Source of the DNA: JAGWBF01 sp963663025
Lineage (GTDB): Bacteria; Chloroflexota; Dehalococcoidia; Lucifugimonadales; JAGWBF01
DNA length: 64,000 bases
NCBI GenBank assembly: GCA_963663025.1
Contig: OY760073.1
Coordinates: forward strand, 682,001-746,000
Reading direction: 5' to 3'
Shown one piece after another: positions 50,940-58,692 of the stretch (its first letter is position 1; each line of letters starts with the position of its first letter). Made by a program: the position numbers and the translations under genes. The notes under the pieces were generated by a model. That model searched no databases. It saw only the letters and a list, made by a program, of their open reading frames with translations, and had not been told where the DNA came from.

Positions 50940-53183
50940 TTACCTGCTGGAGGGACCACGATTGGGCCGCCGTCCTGCGCCTTGCCCGCCGCCCCCGCCA
51001 AAGTTGGACCCTCCAGGCCTGGGAGGCCTGCGGTCGTTTCGGAAGCCGCCGGGGCTGGAGTTCCTGTTGAAGGGGGCTGGTGGACGATTGTTCCTCTCCG
51101 CTCCTGGCTGCGCAGCCTCAGCTCCTCCAAGGAGGGCCTGACGCGAAACGTTGACCCTCCCCATGTGGTCGATCTCCTGGACAATCACGGTGATCTCCTG
51201 GCCTACCTCCACGCTTTGGGCGATATCCCCCAGATCCTCGGACCTGGCTAGGCCGTCCTTGCCGGGGAGAAGCTCCACGAAGGCCCCGAAGTTGGTTACC
51301 CTGGTGACCTTGCCGGTGAAAATGTCGCCGACCATGACTTCCCTGGTCAGCCCCTCGATCTTGGAGCGGGCGCTGGCCATCATGTTGTCGTCGGAGGCGG
51401 AGATGGTCACCGTGCCATCATCCTGGACATCGATCGTAGCCCCCGTCTCTTCCTGGATGCTGCGAATCATACGCCCGCCGGGGCCGATGACAATGCCGAT
51501 CTTTGCGACTGGAATGCTTATCCTCAGCATCTTTGGGGCGTACGGGCTGAGGGATTCCCTCGGCTGGGTGATCGCCTCTTCCATCTTGGACAGGATGAAC
51601 ATCCGGCCTTCCTTGGCCTGCTGAAGGGCCCGCTCCAGGATTTCGTTGGTAATTCCCTTGATCTTGATGTCCATCTGCAGGGCGTTGATGCCCTGCGAGG
51701 TGCCCGCAACCTTGAAGTCCATGTCGCCAAGGTGGTCTTCTAGGCCTTCGATGTCGGTGAGTATCGTGTTGCGTCCGTCGGATCCCATGATCAGGCCCAT
51801 GGCAACGCCAGCTACCGGGCGCTTAATTGGGATCCCGGCATCCATGAGGGCGAGGGTGCTCCCGCACACGCTGGCCATGGAGGTGCTGCCGTTGGAGCTG
51901 AGCACCTCGGATACTACCCGGATGGTGTAAGGGAATTCCGATTCGGCGGGAATGGAGGGCAGGATGCTGCGCTCGGCCAGAGCGCCGTGGCCCACCTCAC
52001 GCCTGCCTGGAGAGCCAACTCGCTTTACCTCGCCTGTGGAGTAAGGGGTGAAGTTGTAGTGGTGCATGAAGTGCTTGGTGTCGTCGGGCCCAAGGTCATC
52101 CAGGGTCTGCTTCATCAAGGAGGAACCCAGGGTAACGACGCTCATCACCTGGGTCTGCCCGCGGGTGAATAGGCCGGTGCCGTGGGTACGGGGCAGCAGC
52201 CCTACCTCGCAGGAGATGGGGCGGATTTCTGTGGTGCCTCTGCCGTCGGCGCGAATGCCCTGGTTCAGAATCCTCTGGCGCATTCCTTCTTTCAGGATGC
52301 TTTCGAAGGCTTCTGCAACCTCGCCCGCCTGGTGCTCATCGGCCAGAGCTTCCCGGGCTTCTGCCTCGAGGGCGTCCAGGGACTCCTCCCTTTCCACCTT
52401 GCTGAGCCCGGCTTCCAGCACCGAAGTCATCCTTCCGTTCAGGAACTTCTCGACCGAGCTTTCGATTTCCTGCTTATGGTTGTCGGTCTCAATGACCATC
52501 TTGGGTTTGCCGACGGCGGCGGCCATCTCTTCCACCATCTCGATTATCTGGAGGTTGGCTGCCTGACCCTGGCGAATGCCCTCAAGGACGGTCTCTTCGG
52601 AGACCTCATCGGACTCGGACTCGACCATCATCACCGCATCCTTGGTGCTTGCGATCACCATTGCCAGGTTTCCGTCATCTATCTGGGAGTAGGTCGGGTT
52701 GATGATGTAGCTGCCTTTGGAGTATCCGACACGGCAGGCCCCAATGGGTGACGCAAAGGGGAGATGGGACATGGCCAGACATGCGGATGCGCCGACTATG
52801 CCCAGGGTCTCGGGAGGGTTCTCCTTGTCCACGGACATGACGGTGATGATGATCTGGATGTCGTTATAAAACCCCTTGGGAAGAAGGGGTCGGATGGGGC
52901 GGTCGATTAGACGGCCAAAGAGTATGGCCTGCTGGGTGGGCCTGCCTTCCCTTCGGAAGAAGCTGCCCGGTATGCGGCCGGCGGCGTAGAGCCTCTCCTC
53001 GTAATCGACCGTCAGGGGCAGGAAATCGATATCAGGACGTGCCTTGGGAGCAACGCATAGGGTGGCAAGGATAATTGTGTCGCCGGACCGAACGGTTACG
53101 CTTGCGTCGGCTTGTCCGGCATACTTGCCTGTTTCGATTAGAATCTGCTTGCCACCGACGTTCCGTTCCACAGAGTGATACAT
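50940..53183 (-). CDS. pnp: Polyribonucleotide nucleotidyltransferase (PNPase)
   Basis: PNPase degrades RNA 3' to 5' phosphorolytically. The 747-residue protein has two RNase PH-like cores (first core with RIPGSFFRREGRPT, second with MDFKVAGTSQGINALQMDIK), a KH domain (IGIVIGPGGRMIRSIQEETG) and an S1 domain (VGDIFTGKVTRVTNFGAFVE). The C-terminal 50 residues are Gly/Arg/Pro-rich (RNDRRPPRPGG), an RNA-binding tail outside the usual core. It follows rpsO, the classic rpsO-pnp order. The short hairpin between them may influence read-through and processing. Confidence 0.96.
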   Translation of the reverse strand: MYHSVERNVGGKQILIETGKYAGQADASVTVRSGDTIILATLCVAPKARPDIDFLPLTVDYEERLYAAGRIPGSFFRREGRPTQQAILFGRLIDRPIRPLLPKGFYNDIQIIITVMSVDKENPPETLGIVGASACLAMSHLPFASPIGACRVGYSKGSYIINPTYSQIDDGNLAMVIASTKDAVMMVESESDEVSEETVLEGIRQGQAANLQIIEMVEEMAAAVGKPKMVIETDNHKQEIESSVEKFLNGRMTSVLEAGLSKVEREESLDALEAEAREALADEHQAGEVAEAFESILKEGMRQRILNQGIRADGRGTTEIRPISCEVGLLPRTHGTGLFTRGQTQVMSVVTLGSSLMKQTLDDLGPDDTKHFMHHYNFTPYSTGEVKRVGSPGRREVGHGALAERSILPSIPAESEFPYTIRVVSEVLSSNGSTSMASVCGSTLALMDAGIPIKRPVAGVAMGLIMGSDGRNTILTDIEGLEDHLGDMDFKVAGTSQGINALQMDIKIKGITNEILERALQQAKEGRMFILSKMEEAITQPRESLSPYAPKMLRISIPVAKIGIVIGPGGRMIRSIQEETGATIDVQDDGTVTISASDDNMMASARSKIEGLTREVMVGDIFTGKVTRVTNFGAFVELLPGKDGLARSEDLGDIAQSVEVGQEITVIVQEIDHMGRVNVSRQALLGGAEAAQPGAERNNRPPAPFNRNSSPGGFRNDRRPPRPGGSNFGGGGGQGAGRRPNRGPSSR

Positions 53184-53239
53184 AGTTGGAGATAAACGAC
53201 CTCTCTTAAGGTATGGTGAAGATGCCCGGAAAAGTAGAA

Positions 53240-53258
53240 AGCCCCGACGGGCGGGGCT
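53240..53258 (-). terminator. Intercistronic hairpin between rpsO and pnp
   Basis: A 7-bp GC-rich stem, AGCCCCG on one side and CGGGGCT on the other with a 5-base loop, starts at the rpsO stop codon. Read leftward it is followed by TTTCTACTTTT. This is a weak intrinsic terminator or a processing hairpin, as commonly found between rpsO and pnp. Confidence 0.6.
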
Positions 53259-53520
53259 ATCTTCTCAGGCCAAGGCGACTGATAAGGGTGCGATAACGGC
53301 CAACGTCCTCGCGAGAAAGGTAATTCAGCAGACTTCGGCGTTGACCTACAAGCTTGAGAAGGCCTATCCGGGAATGGACATCCTTCTTGTGCTGGCGAAG
53401 GTGGTCTGTTAGCTGCTTGATCCGGTCGGTTAGTATCGCTACCTGGACTTCTACAGACCCTGTGTCGCTGTCGTGTTGCTGAAAGTCCTCTATGATTTGG
53501 GACTTTCTTTCCTTATCCAG
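53257..53520 (-). CDS. rpsO: 30S ribosomal protein S15 with apparent CTG start
   Basis: S15 binds 16S rRNA helices 20-22 and nucleates the 30S platform. The 87-residue frame reads (L)DKERKSQIIEDFQQHDSDTG, then EVQVAILTDRI, QHKKDVHSRIGLLKLVGQRR and LSREDVGRYRTLISRLGLRR, a complete and typical S15. No ATG, GTG or TTG occurs in frame at the 5' end. A CTG codon stands at the expected start with AGGAGG 5 bases upstream, so I infer initiation at CTG. It would start two residues later than most S15 proteins. Its own promoter has TATAAT upstream, and pnp follows. Confidence 0.88.
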   Translation of the reverse strand: MDKERKSQIIEDFQQHDSDTGSVEVQVAILTDRIKQLTDHLRQHKKDVHSRIGLLKLVGQRRSLLNYLSREDVGRYRTLISRLGLRR

Positions 53521-53557
53521 AACCCCTCCTGGACCTCTTCCTTCTTACTTCGGCGAA

Positions 53558-53586
53558 ATTATAGCACACCCAGAAAAGGCGCGCAA
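53558..53586 (-). promoter_or_regulatory. Promoter of rpsO-pnp
   Basis: On the minus strand TTGCGC (53581-53586), a 17-bp spacer and a perfect TATAAT (53558-53563) precede rpsO. The start site would be near 53551, giving a leader of about 30 bases ending in AGGAGG. Confidence 0.65.
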
Positions 53587-53641
53587 CGAACACACTGGCT
53601 GGATATTGGGCAGGGCCCGTGGGAGGCCCCCTTTCAGATGA

Positions 53642-53962
53642 TTACTTGACCCGGGCCCAGTCGGCGTCGGTGGGGAATATGGTTGTGCACCTGGCGCGCA
53701 CCGGCTCCCCGTCGAACCAGTCCTTCACTGTTTCCCGCCACTTCAGGTAGTGGGGCGCCGCCCGGTGGGCCTCTATGGCTGCATCGTCGCGGTACACTTC
53801 ATATAGGAAGATGCGGTTGGGGTCTTCCTGGTCCTCGACGACATCGAAGCGAAGGCACCCGGGCTCGTCGTTGATGGACCCCCGGGCATCGTCCAGCATC
53901 GACTCCATGAAAGCCTCTTTGTGTCCAGGCTTAATCCGGATGGTCACCATCAGCGATTCCAT
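53642..53962 (-). CDS. ABM-domain monooxygenase-like protein
   Basis: This 106-residue ferredoxin-like fold protein belongs to the antibiotic biosynthesis monooxygenase (ABM) family, which includes LsrG and heme-degrading members. The landmark segments are MESLMVTIRIKPGHKEAF, EPGCLRFDVVEDQEDPNR and FLYEVYRDDAAIEAHRAAPH. Such dimers act on quinones, autoinducer or small aromatic substrates. The C-terminal extension ends in DADWARVK. It is divergent from the phosphonoacetate hydrolase gene. I infer a minor catabolic or oxidative role. Confidence 0.82.
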   Translation of the reverse strand: MESLMVTIRIKPGHKEAFMESMLDDARGSINDEPGCLRFDVVEDQEDPNRIFLYEVYRDDAAIEAHRAAPHYLKWRETVKDWFDGEPVRARCTTIFPTDADWARVK

Positions 53963-54095
53963 AGCCCCTCCTTTGGCAATGATTCGGACAGATTATACAC
54001 CTGCCGCTGGTGCCCCAAGGGAAAGCGCACGGCATGCTACAATCGGGTCGAGCTAACGAGGGGGGTGCTTATGCAGTCCCCCATGAAAGCCTCTA

Positions 54096-55211
54096 ATGGA
54101 GACAGAATTGGCCAAGAGCACGATACTTATCTGCATTGACGGCTTCGATCCTGAGTATCTGGATGCCTGTGGCATGCCCAACCTCCGGGAGATGGGCAGG
54201 CTGGGATTCTCTACCATCGGCCAGTGCATGATGCCGTCGGTGACCAACGTCAACAACGTGTCCATACTCACCGCCAGCTACCCCGAAACCCACGGAATCT
54301 GCTCGAACTACTGGCACAAAGGGCATGGTGACGAGGGCGTTTACACCGAGTCGGCGGACTACATCCTGGCTGAGACCTTTCTGCAAAGGGCCGGCAGGCT
54401 GGGGATGGACTCCCTGCTGGCAACATCCAAGGACAAGCTGCGCAGCCTCCTCGAACAGGGTGCGGGAACGGCCATATCGTCGGAAGCCCCTCCGCAATGG
54501 GTGGTCGATGCCGTCGGACCTCCGCCGGAGATATATTCCCTGGAGGTGAACGGGTGGGTGATCGACGCGGCCAACCACGCCATGTCGATGAGGCCCTACG
54601 AAATCGTTTACATAACGACCACCGACTACGCCATGCATACTTACCCTCCCGGCCATCCCCGTTCCCAGCAGCACGCTTCCATTCTTGATGACGCCATCGG
54701 AAGGCTCGCTGATGCCCATCCTGATGCGACCATCCTGCTCACTGCCGATCATGGCATGTCCTGCAAGACCCGCATGCTGGACGTCAAGGCCATTCTGGCT
54801 CGCCGAGAGATTCCAGCCCTAGTCGTTCCCATAATCAAGGACCGCTACGTGGTGCATCATTCCAACCTTGGAGGGTGCGCATACGTGTACCTTGATGCCA
54901 AGCACACTGCGGAGGCTGCTGGGATTCTGGCTGGGACCGACGGCATCCGGGAGGCTATGCCCCGGGAGGAAGCTGCTGCTGCCTTCAGGCTGCGCCCCGG
55001 TCGGATTGGGGACCTGGTGGTCACGGGCACGGAGGAGGTCGTGTTCGGCGATCCAGCCGAGGTGGACCTCCCCGCCGGGTTGCGCAGCCACGGCTCCACT
55101 ACTGAACAGGATGTGCCCATCTTCGGCTACAACGGCGATTTCCAGGGCTTCTCCTTCCATGAGAACCAGGACCTGGGCAGGTACGTCTTCGAGCGGGTGC
55201 TGACTAGTTAA
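54096..55211 (+). CDS. phnA: Probable phosphonoacetate hydrolase (alkaline phosphatase superfamily)
   Basis: This 371-residue protein resembles the C-P bond-cleaving phosphonoacetate hydrolase PhnA. From memory of the family, matching landmarks are CIDGFDPEYLDA, MMPSVTNVNNVSILTASYPETHG with the catalytic nucleophile Thr, TTTDYAMHTYPPGHP, LTADHGMSCKT, YVVHHSNLGGCAYVYL, RIGDLVVTG and LRSHGSTTEQDVPIFGYN. The zinc-binding Asp and His residues look intact. The start codon may be the ATG used here or a TTG four codons later with GGAG better placed. No phosphonate transporter is next to it. The exact substrate needs testing. Confidence 0.82.
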   Translation: METELAKSTILICIDGFDPEYLDACGMPNLREMGRLGFSTIGQCMMPSVTNVNNVSILTASYPETHGICSNYWHKGHGDEGVYTESADYILAETFLQRAGRLGMDSLLATSKDKLRSLLEQGAGTAISSEAPPQWVVDAVGPPPEIYSLEVNGWVIDAANHAMSMRPYEIVYITTTDYAMHTYPPGHPRSQQHASILDDAIGRLADAHPDATILLTADHGMSCKTRMLDVKAILARREIPALVVPIIKDRYVVHHSNLGGCAYVYLDAKHTAEAAGILAGTDGIREAMPREEAAAAFRLRPGRIGDLVVTGTEEVVFGDPAEVDLPAGLRSHGSTTEQDVPIFGYNGDFQGFSFHENQDLGRYVFERVLTS

Positions 55212-55316
55212 CCTCCATTGAACTTAAAGTACGATCGAGGCTGGCGGGTGCTATAATCCGCTCAGCATTCAGGGAACTGCAAGTGTGCCCCAGTAGCTTT
55301 GCGTTGGAGGTCGAAC

Positions 55317-56009
55317 ATGTACGGATGGCGGGCTGAAATCGGCTTTATCACTCCCTCAAACAACACGGTTATCGAACCTGAGCTATACCACGTCGTCCCC
55401 GAAGGTGTCTCGTTCCACTTCACCAAGCTGATATTTAAGTCCAGCGCCCGGGACGGACGTATCAAGGATGTGGACAACGAGGGCTTGGACAGCTTGGCCC
55501 GCAGCCAGGTCAACGCCATCGGATACGCATGCATGGCCACCAGCCTCGTCGGCTCCGACCAGTGGGAGAAGGACGCGACCGAGCGGACAGGCCTCCCCGC
55601 AGCGACGGCTACCGGGGCAGTGAAGATGGCCCTGAAGGCTAAGGGGGCCAAGAACATCGCCATGGTCTGCCACTATCCCGAGGACAGGCTGGACCTGGTG
55701 AAGAGTTCCTTTGCCGAAGACGGGTTCAACGTCGTCTCTATCGAAACAGCCAGCGTGAATGACCAGAAGGAAGTGAACCGCATATCCACGGAGACGGTCT
55801 ACCGCCTTTCCCGGAAGGCGGACCGCAGCGATGCCGACGCCCTCTGCCTGTTGGCTACGGACCTGCGCACCTTCCCCATCCTGCAGCAGCTGGAAGACGA
55901 CCTGGGCAAGCCGGTCGTCGGCACGAACCAGGCGCTGTTGTGGAGGACCCTGCAGCTGGTGGACTTAGACGACAAGATAGAAGGGTATGGTTCGCTGCTT
56001 TCCGAATAG
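55317..56009 (+). CDS. Maleate isomerase/arylmalonate decarboxylase-like protein
   Basis: This 230-residue protein belongs to the Asp/Glu racemase superfamily, close to maleate cis-trans isomerases. The N-terminal phosphate-like loop IGFITPSNNTVIEPEL and two catalytic-type cysteines, in IGYACMATSLVG and in DALCLLATDLRTF, match that group. Start: MYGWRAEIG with GGAGG upstream. It follows the phosphonoacetate hydrolase gene by about 105 bases on the same strand, so the two may be part of one small-acid catabolic set. The exact substrate is not determined. Confidence 0.85.
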   Translation: MYGWRAEIGFITPSNNTVIEPELYHVVPEGVSFHFTKLIFKSSARDGRIKDVDNEGLDSLARSQVNAIGYACMATSLVGSDQWEKDATERTGLPAATATGAVKMALKAKGAKNIAMVCHYPEDRLDLVKSSFAEDGFNVVSIETASVNDQKEVNRISTETVYRLSRKADRSDADALCLLATDLRTFPILQQLEDDLGKPVVGTNQALLWRTLQLVDLDDKIEGYGSLLSE

Positions 56010-56073
56010 CTGGAAGGGCCCCGCAAGACTATCGGCGAACCAACCAAGAATTGGTGGGGGGTTCCGTTTGCTT

Positions 56074-56388
56074 TTAGGGTTTGGCTTCGGATTTCCGCTT
56101 GCGGTAGGCGGCCTGCCTACACCAGGGCGAGCAAGTGAACGCCAGATGATTAGTCAGCATCGGATTTCCGCACACGGAACACCATTGTGTCGGCGGGATG
56201 GGAGATTTGCGGCCATGTTCCTTTCGCCACTCTTTCACTAGCATCTTGTATATTTCCCAATAGTCTAGCTTCGCTTCAAGTCCTTCGATTTCCCTTTCCT
56301 TCGCTTCAGCCTGATTCCGCAAGGCGTTAGCTTCCCTCTCCAACTGGCGCATCTGTTTCTTAGTAGCCCGAACATCGACCTTGTCCAT
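56074..56388 (-). CDS. Small coiled-coil/zinc-finger protein, divergent from the nuclease gene
   Basis: This 104-residue protein has a basic coiled-coil (residues 8-45, QMRQLEREANALRNQAEAKE) followed by a treble-clef-like zinc finger, CSVCGNPM with CSPWCRQAAYRKRK. Such CxxC-n-CSxxCR fingers are common in small DNA-binding and phage-encoded proteins. It is clearly a different style of gene from its neighbours and is AT-rich. GGGAGCGGC lies before the ATG. It may be the regulator of the palindrome just upstream and of the nuclease gene. No certain homologue is recognised. Confidence 0.6.
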   Translation of the reverse strand: MDKVDVRATKKQMRQLEREANALRNQAEAKEREIEGLEAKLDYWEIYKMLVKEWRKEHGRKSPIPPTQWCSVCGNPMLTNHLAFTCSPWCRQAAYRKRKSEAKP

Positions 56389-56406
56389 GCCGCTCCCGAC
56401 AAAACG

Positions 56407-56444
56407 ACTTGTGTAACACTATGCCGATGCAATGTTACACAAGT
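56407..56444. promoter_or_regulatory. 12-bp-arm palindromic operator candidate between divergent genes
   Basis: Arms ACTTGTGTAACA and TGTTACACAAGT pair perfectly around a 14-base centre. It lies 19 bases from the small zinc-finger ATG and 4 bases from the nuclease GTG, so it can regulate both. A T run is absent, so it is not a terminator. The TGTGTAACA half site is itself nearly symmetrical. Confidence 0.65.
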
Positions 56445-56448
56445 ACCT

Positions 56449-57543
56449 GTGAGCGAGTCAACTCTAAAAGCAAACGGAACCTGGTGGGGAATGCAAGGTC
56501 GCCAATCAAGAATTAGTTTTGAGCAATCAGCAAAGAACCAACAACGGTTCTTTAGAGATAGTTCTGTCACCATCAGCGATGACGGACGTTCCCCCACCGA
56601 CGACAAAGGTCGTCGAAATCCTCACCTCCTGGGCAAAGGCAGTGAGATTGACAATCTATTCTCCGATATTCGAGGGGAAGATGGTGCAATTGGCTTTTTC
56701 AGGGAGCGGAACATCAAATGGTGGAAGAGTTCCAGAAGCGGAGATGACAGTCATCCATATACCCCAACCAGAAACATGGCGAGTTCGCAGGTGGCCTGCG
56801 TCAACTTTCTGCTGCCCCTGGCTAACATTCCTGGGGCACTGCTGTCGGTCCTGCAGGGGATCGACGATGACGTTGTAGATTTGATTGACATACCTCACCA
56901 GGGGGACAAATCACCTGTGGAGTTCGAGTGGATTGGACCGGATCTTTCCCTGGAGGGCGGTAGGGTCAGAGGAGCAAATAATACCAGCGTCGACGCCTTT
57001 CTGATCGCGCAAACAAGATCAGGGAGAAGGCGGGCCTATCTACTGGAGTGGAAGTACACTGAGCGGTACTTGAGTTCAGATCCGAAGTCCAGGGGTGATG
57101 GGCCCCAGGGAGAAACGCGCAAAAGGAGATACACCGACCGTTACCACGCCTCGTTTTCTTCATTCGATACGACGGTTGTCCCAGAATTGGACGACTTCCT
57201 CTACGAACCCTTTTACCAGATTATGCGTCAGAGACTTCTGGCGGACCGCATGGTTCAGGATTGCGAGTTGGGAATCGAGGAGGCGAAGGTAGTCGTAGTG
57301 GTGCCAGAAGAGAACTGGGCCTATCGGACAGTCTCGGACGGCAGTACAACGACTTCTCCGCCCTTGGCCAAACGCTTTCTGCATTTGAAGACGGTGGAGG
57401 CGGTGATGCGAGCCTCCCTGAAGGACTCAAATGCTCAATTCGACATGGTTGCGCCACGCGCTCTCATGGATGGTGTTGTCCGAGATTTGCCAGCAGAGAC
57501 GTCGGAATGGTCAGATTACTGGGAGGCCCGATACGGGGTGTGA
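56449..57543 (+). CDS. Probable PD-(D/E)XK nuclease of unknown specificity
   Basis: This 364-residue protein resembles a family of putative restriction-type nucleases (PGN_0703-like). The conserved core begins FFRERNIKWWKSSRSGDDSH and TRNMASSQVACVNFLLPL. The predicted nuclease centre is SVDAFLIAQTRSGRRRAYLLEWKY, giving Asp and then Glu-x-Lys in LLEWKY. A GTG start is used; the first 40 residues are not conserved and an in-frame ATG 14 codons on is possible. No methyltransferase lies nearby. It is divergent from the small zinc-finger gene with a shared palindrome, and lower in GC than its flanks. Its target is unknown. Confidence 0.68.
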   Translation: MSESTLKANGTWWGMQGRQSRISFEQSAKNQQRFFRDSSVTISDDGRSPTDDKGRRNPHLLGKGSEIDNLFSDIRGEDGAIGFFRERNIKWWKSSRSGDDSHPYTPTRNMASSQVACVNFLLPLANIPGALLSVLQGIDDDVVDLIDIPHQGDKSPVEFEWIGPDLSLEGGRVRGANNTSVDAFLIAQTRSGRRRAYLLEWKYTERYLSSDPKSRGDGPQGETRKRRYTDRYHASFSSFDTTVVPELDDFLYEPFYQIMRQRLLADRMVQDCELGIEEAKVVVVVPEENWAYRTVSDGSTTTSPPLAKRFLHLKTVEAVMRASLKDSNAQFDMVAPRALMDGVVRDLPAETSEWSDYWEARYGV

Positions 57544-57676
57544 GTGCCCTTTTCTGCCACGGCACCGCAGGCGGATGCTGCCACGATACTAGTGGAGCCT
57601 TAAGCTACCTCAATCAGCCGATCGAGAAAGGGCCAGCCATCTCGGCAGAGTCCAGAACGTCCCGTTGTAGGCAGGG

Positions 57677-58663
57677 CTAGAAATTAAACTCGGCGCCTAC
57701 GCCGCGCTCTTTGGCTAGCTGGTAGACCTTGCCAGCACAGGCTATGTCCTCTACGGCTATGCCGTTGAACTTGAACAGGGTGATCTCATCGTCGGATTCC
57801 CGCCCCGGAAGCTTTCCGCCAACCAGATCGGCCATCTCGCCGTAGATGTCGTCCCTGCTGTAAGTCCCCTGCGATATGGGTATCACGAGGTCGCCGGCTT
57901 CTCTCAACGCTTGGTCCATGAACTCGACCACCACCTTGCTCTTGTGCAGGGTAGCCTCGTCCACCTCCCGCATGTCGGGGATGCTGGATCCGACCACGCT
58001 AAGGTGCATGCCCGGCTGAACAAGATCACTCGAGAAAATGGGCTCCCGGGCGTTGGTCACTGTCACCACGATGTCAGCGCCGGACAGGGCTTCCTCGGCT
58101 GAACCGACGGCCTGCACATCGGCAGGTACAAGGGGAGCCAGAGATTCGGCAAAGGCTTGGCGGTGCTCCGGGTTGGGACTGAAGATGGCTATCTCCCGCA
58201 CGGGACTCACGGCGCAGACTCCCACACCCTGCATGGCGGCGTACTTGGATGAGCCGAAGAGGGCCAGCTTTGAGCAGTCCCTGCGGGCCAGGTGCTTGAT
58301 GCCGACCGCCGTAACCGCCCCCGTGCGTATGCGGCTGATGTCCTCTCCTTGCACCATCGCCAGCATCTCGCCGCTGGTCGAGTCGAACAGCAGGACTAAG
58401 AATCGAGCAGGCCTGGGAGGCGTAGTGCCGGGGGAGGAGGCTACCAATATCTTGGCGCCCATGATGCCCTGCTCATGAAGGGTCCCAGGCATGAGCCACC
58501 GCAGGTAGGAGTGGCCTGGGCCGTCGGGTGGGCTGGTGGCGATGCGGGGGGGCATGGTGGCTCCCCCTGAGGCTAGCTGCCGGAAGGCCTCTTCCACGGC
58601 ATCTATGGCATCTTCCATCGTGAGGATGCTGGCAACCTCAGCGTCGGTGATCAGGAGCGCCAT
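57677..58663 (-). CDS. Ornithine cyclodeaminase/mu-crystallin family protein
   Basis: This 328-residue protein belongs to the OCD/mu-crystallin NAD(P)-dependent family, which includes ornithine and lysine cyclodeaminases, alanine dehydrogenase and imine reductases. Substrate-side residues are visible in PRIATSPPDG, GAKILVAS and SRIRTGAVTAVG. The nucleotide loop, usually GxGxxA, reads LFGSSKYAAMQG here, so the second Gly is not at the usual place. The Asp in GEMADLVGGKLPGR is present. It is the last of three leftward catabolic genes. Function beyond family level is uncertain. Confidence 0.85.
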   Translation of the reverse strand: MALLITDAEVASILTMEDAIDAVEEAFRQLASGGATMPPRIATSPPDGPGHSYLRWLMPGTLHEQGIMGAKILVASSPGTTPPRPARFLVLLFDSTSGEMLAMVQGEDISRIRTGAVTAVGIKHLARRDCSKLALFGSSKYAAMQGVGVCAVSPVREIAIFSPNPEHRQAFAESLAPLVPADVQAVGSAEEALSGADIVVTVTNAREPIFSSDLVQPGMHLSVVGSSIPDMREVDEATLHKSKVVVEFMDQALREAGDLVIPISQGTYSRDDIYGEMADLVGGKLPGRESDDEITLFKFNGIAVEDIACAGKVYQLAKERGVGAEFNF

Positions 58664-58692
58664 CTCGCACCATCTCCTTTGGTATTAAGTCG

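Larger units (their letters stand above)
56060..56481. repeat. 422-bp segment bounded by a 22-bp near-perfect inverted repeat
   Basis: GGTTCCGTTTGCTTTTAG (56060-56077) recurs as its exact reverse complement at 56464-56481. With one mismatch the match extends to 22 bases. The left arm covers the 3' end and stop of the small zinc-finger gene; the right arm lies within the 5' coding region of the nuclease gene. The enclosed DNA is visibly more AT-rich than the surroundings. It may be a small mobile unit, an invertible segment, or a gene-capture scar. Confidence 0.7.
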
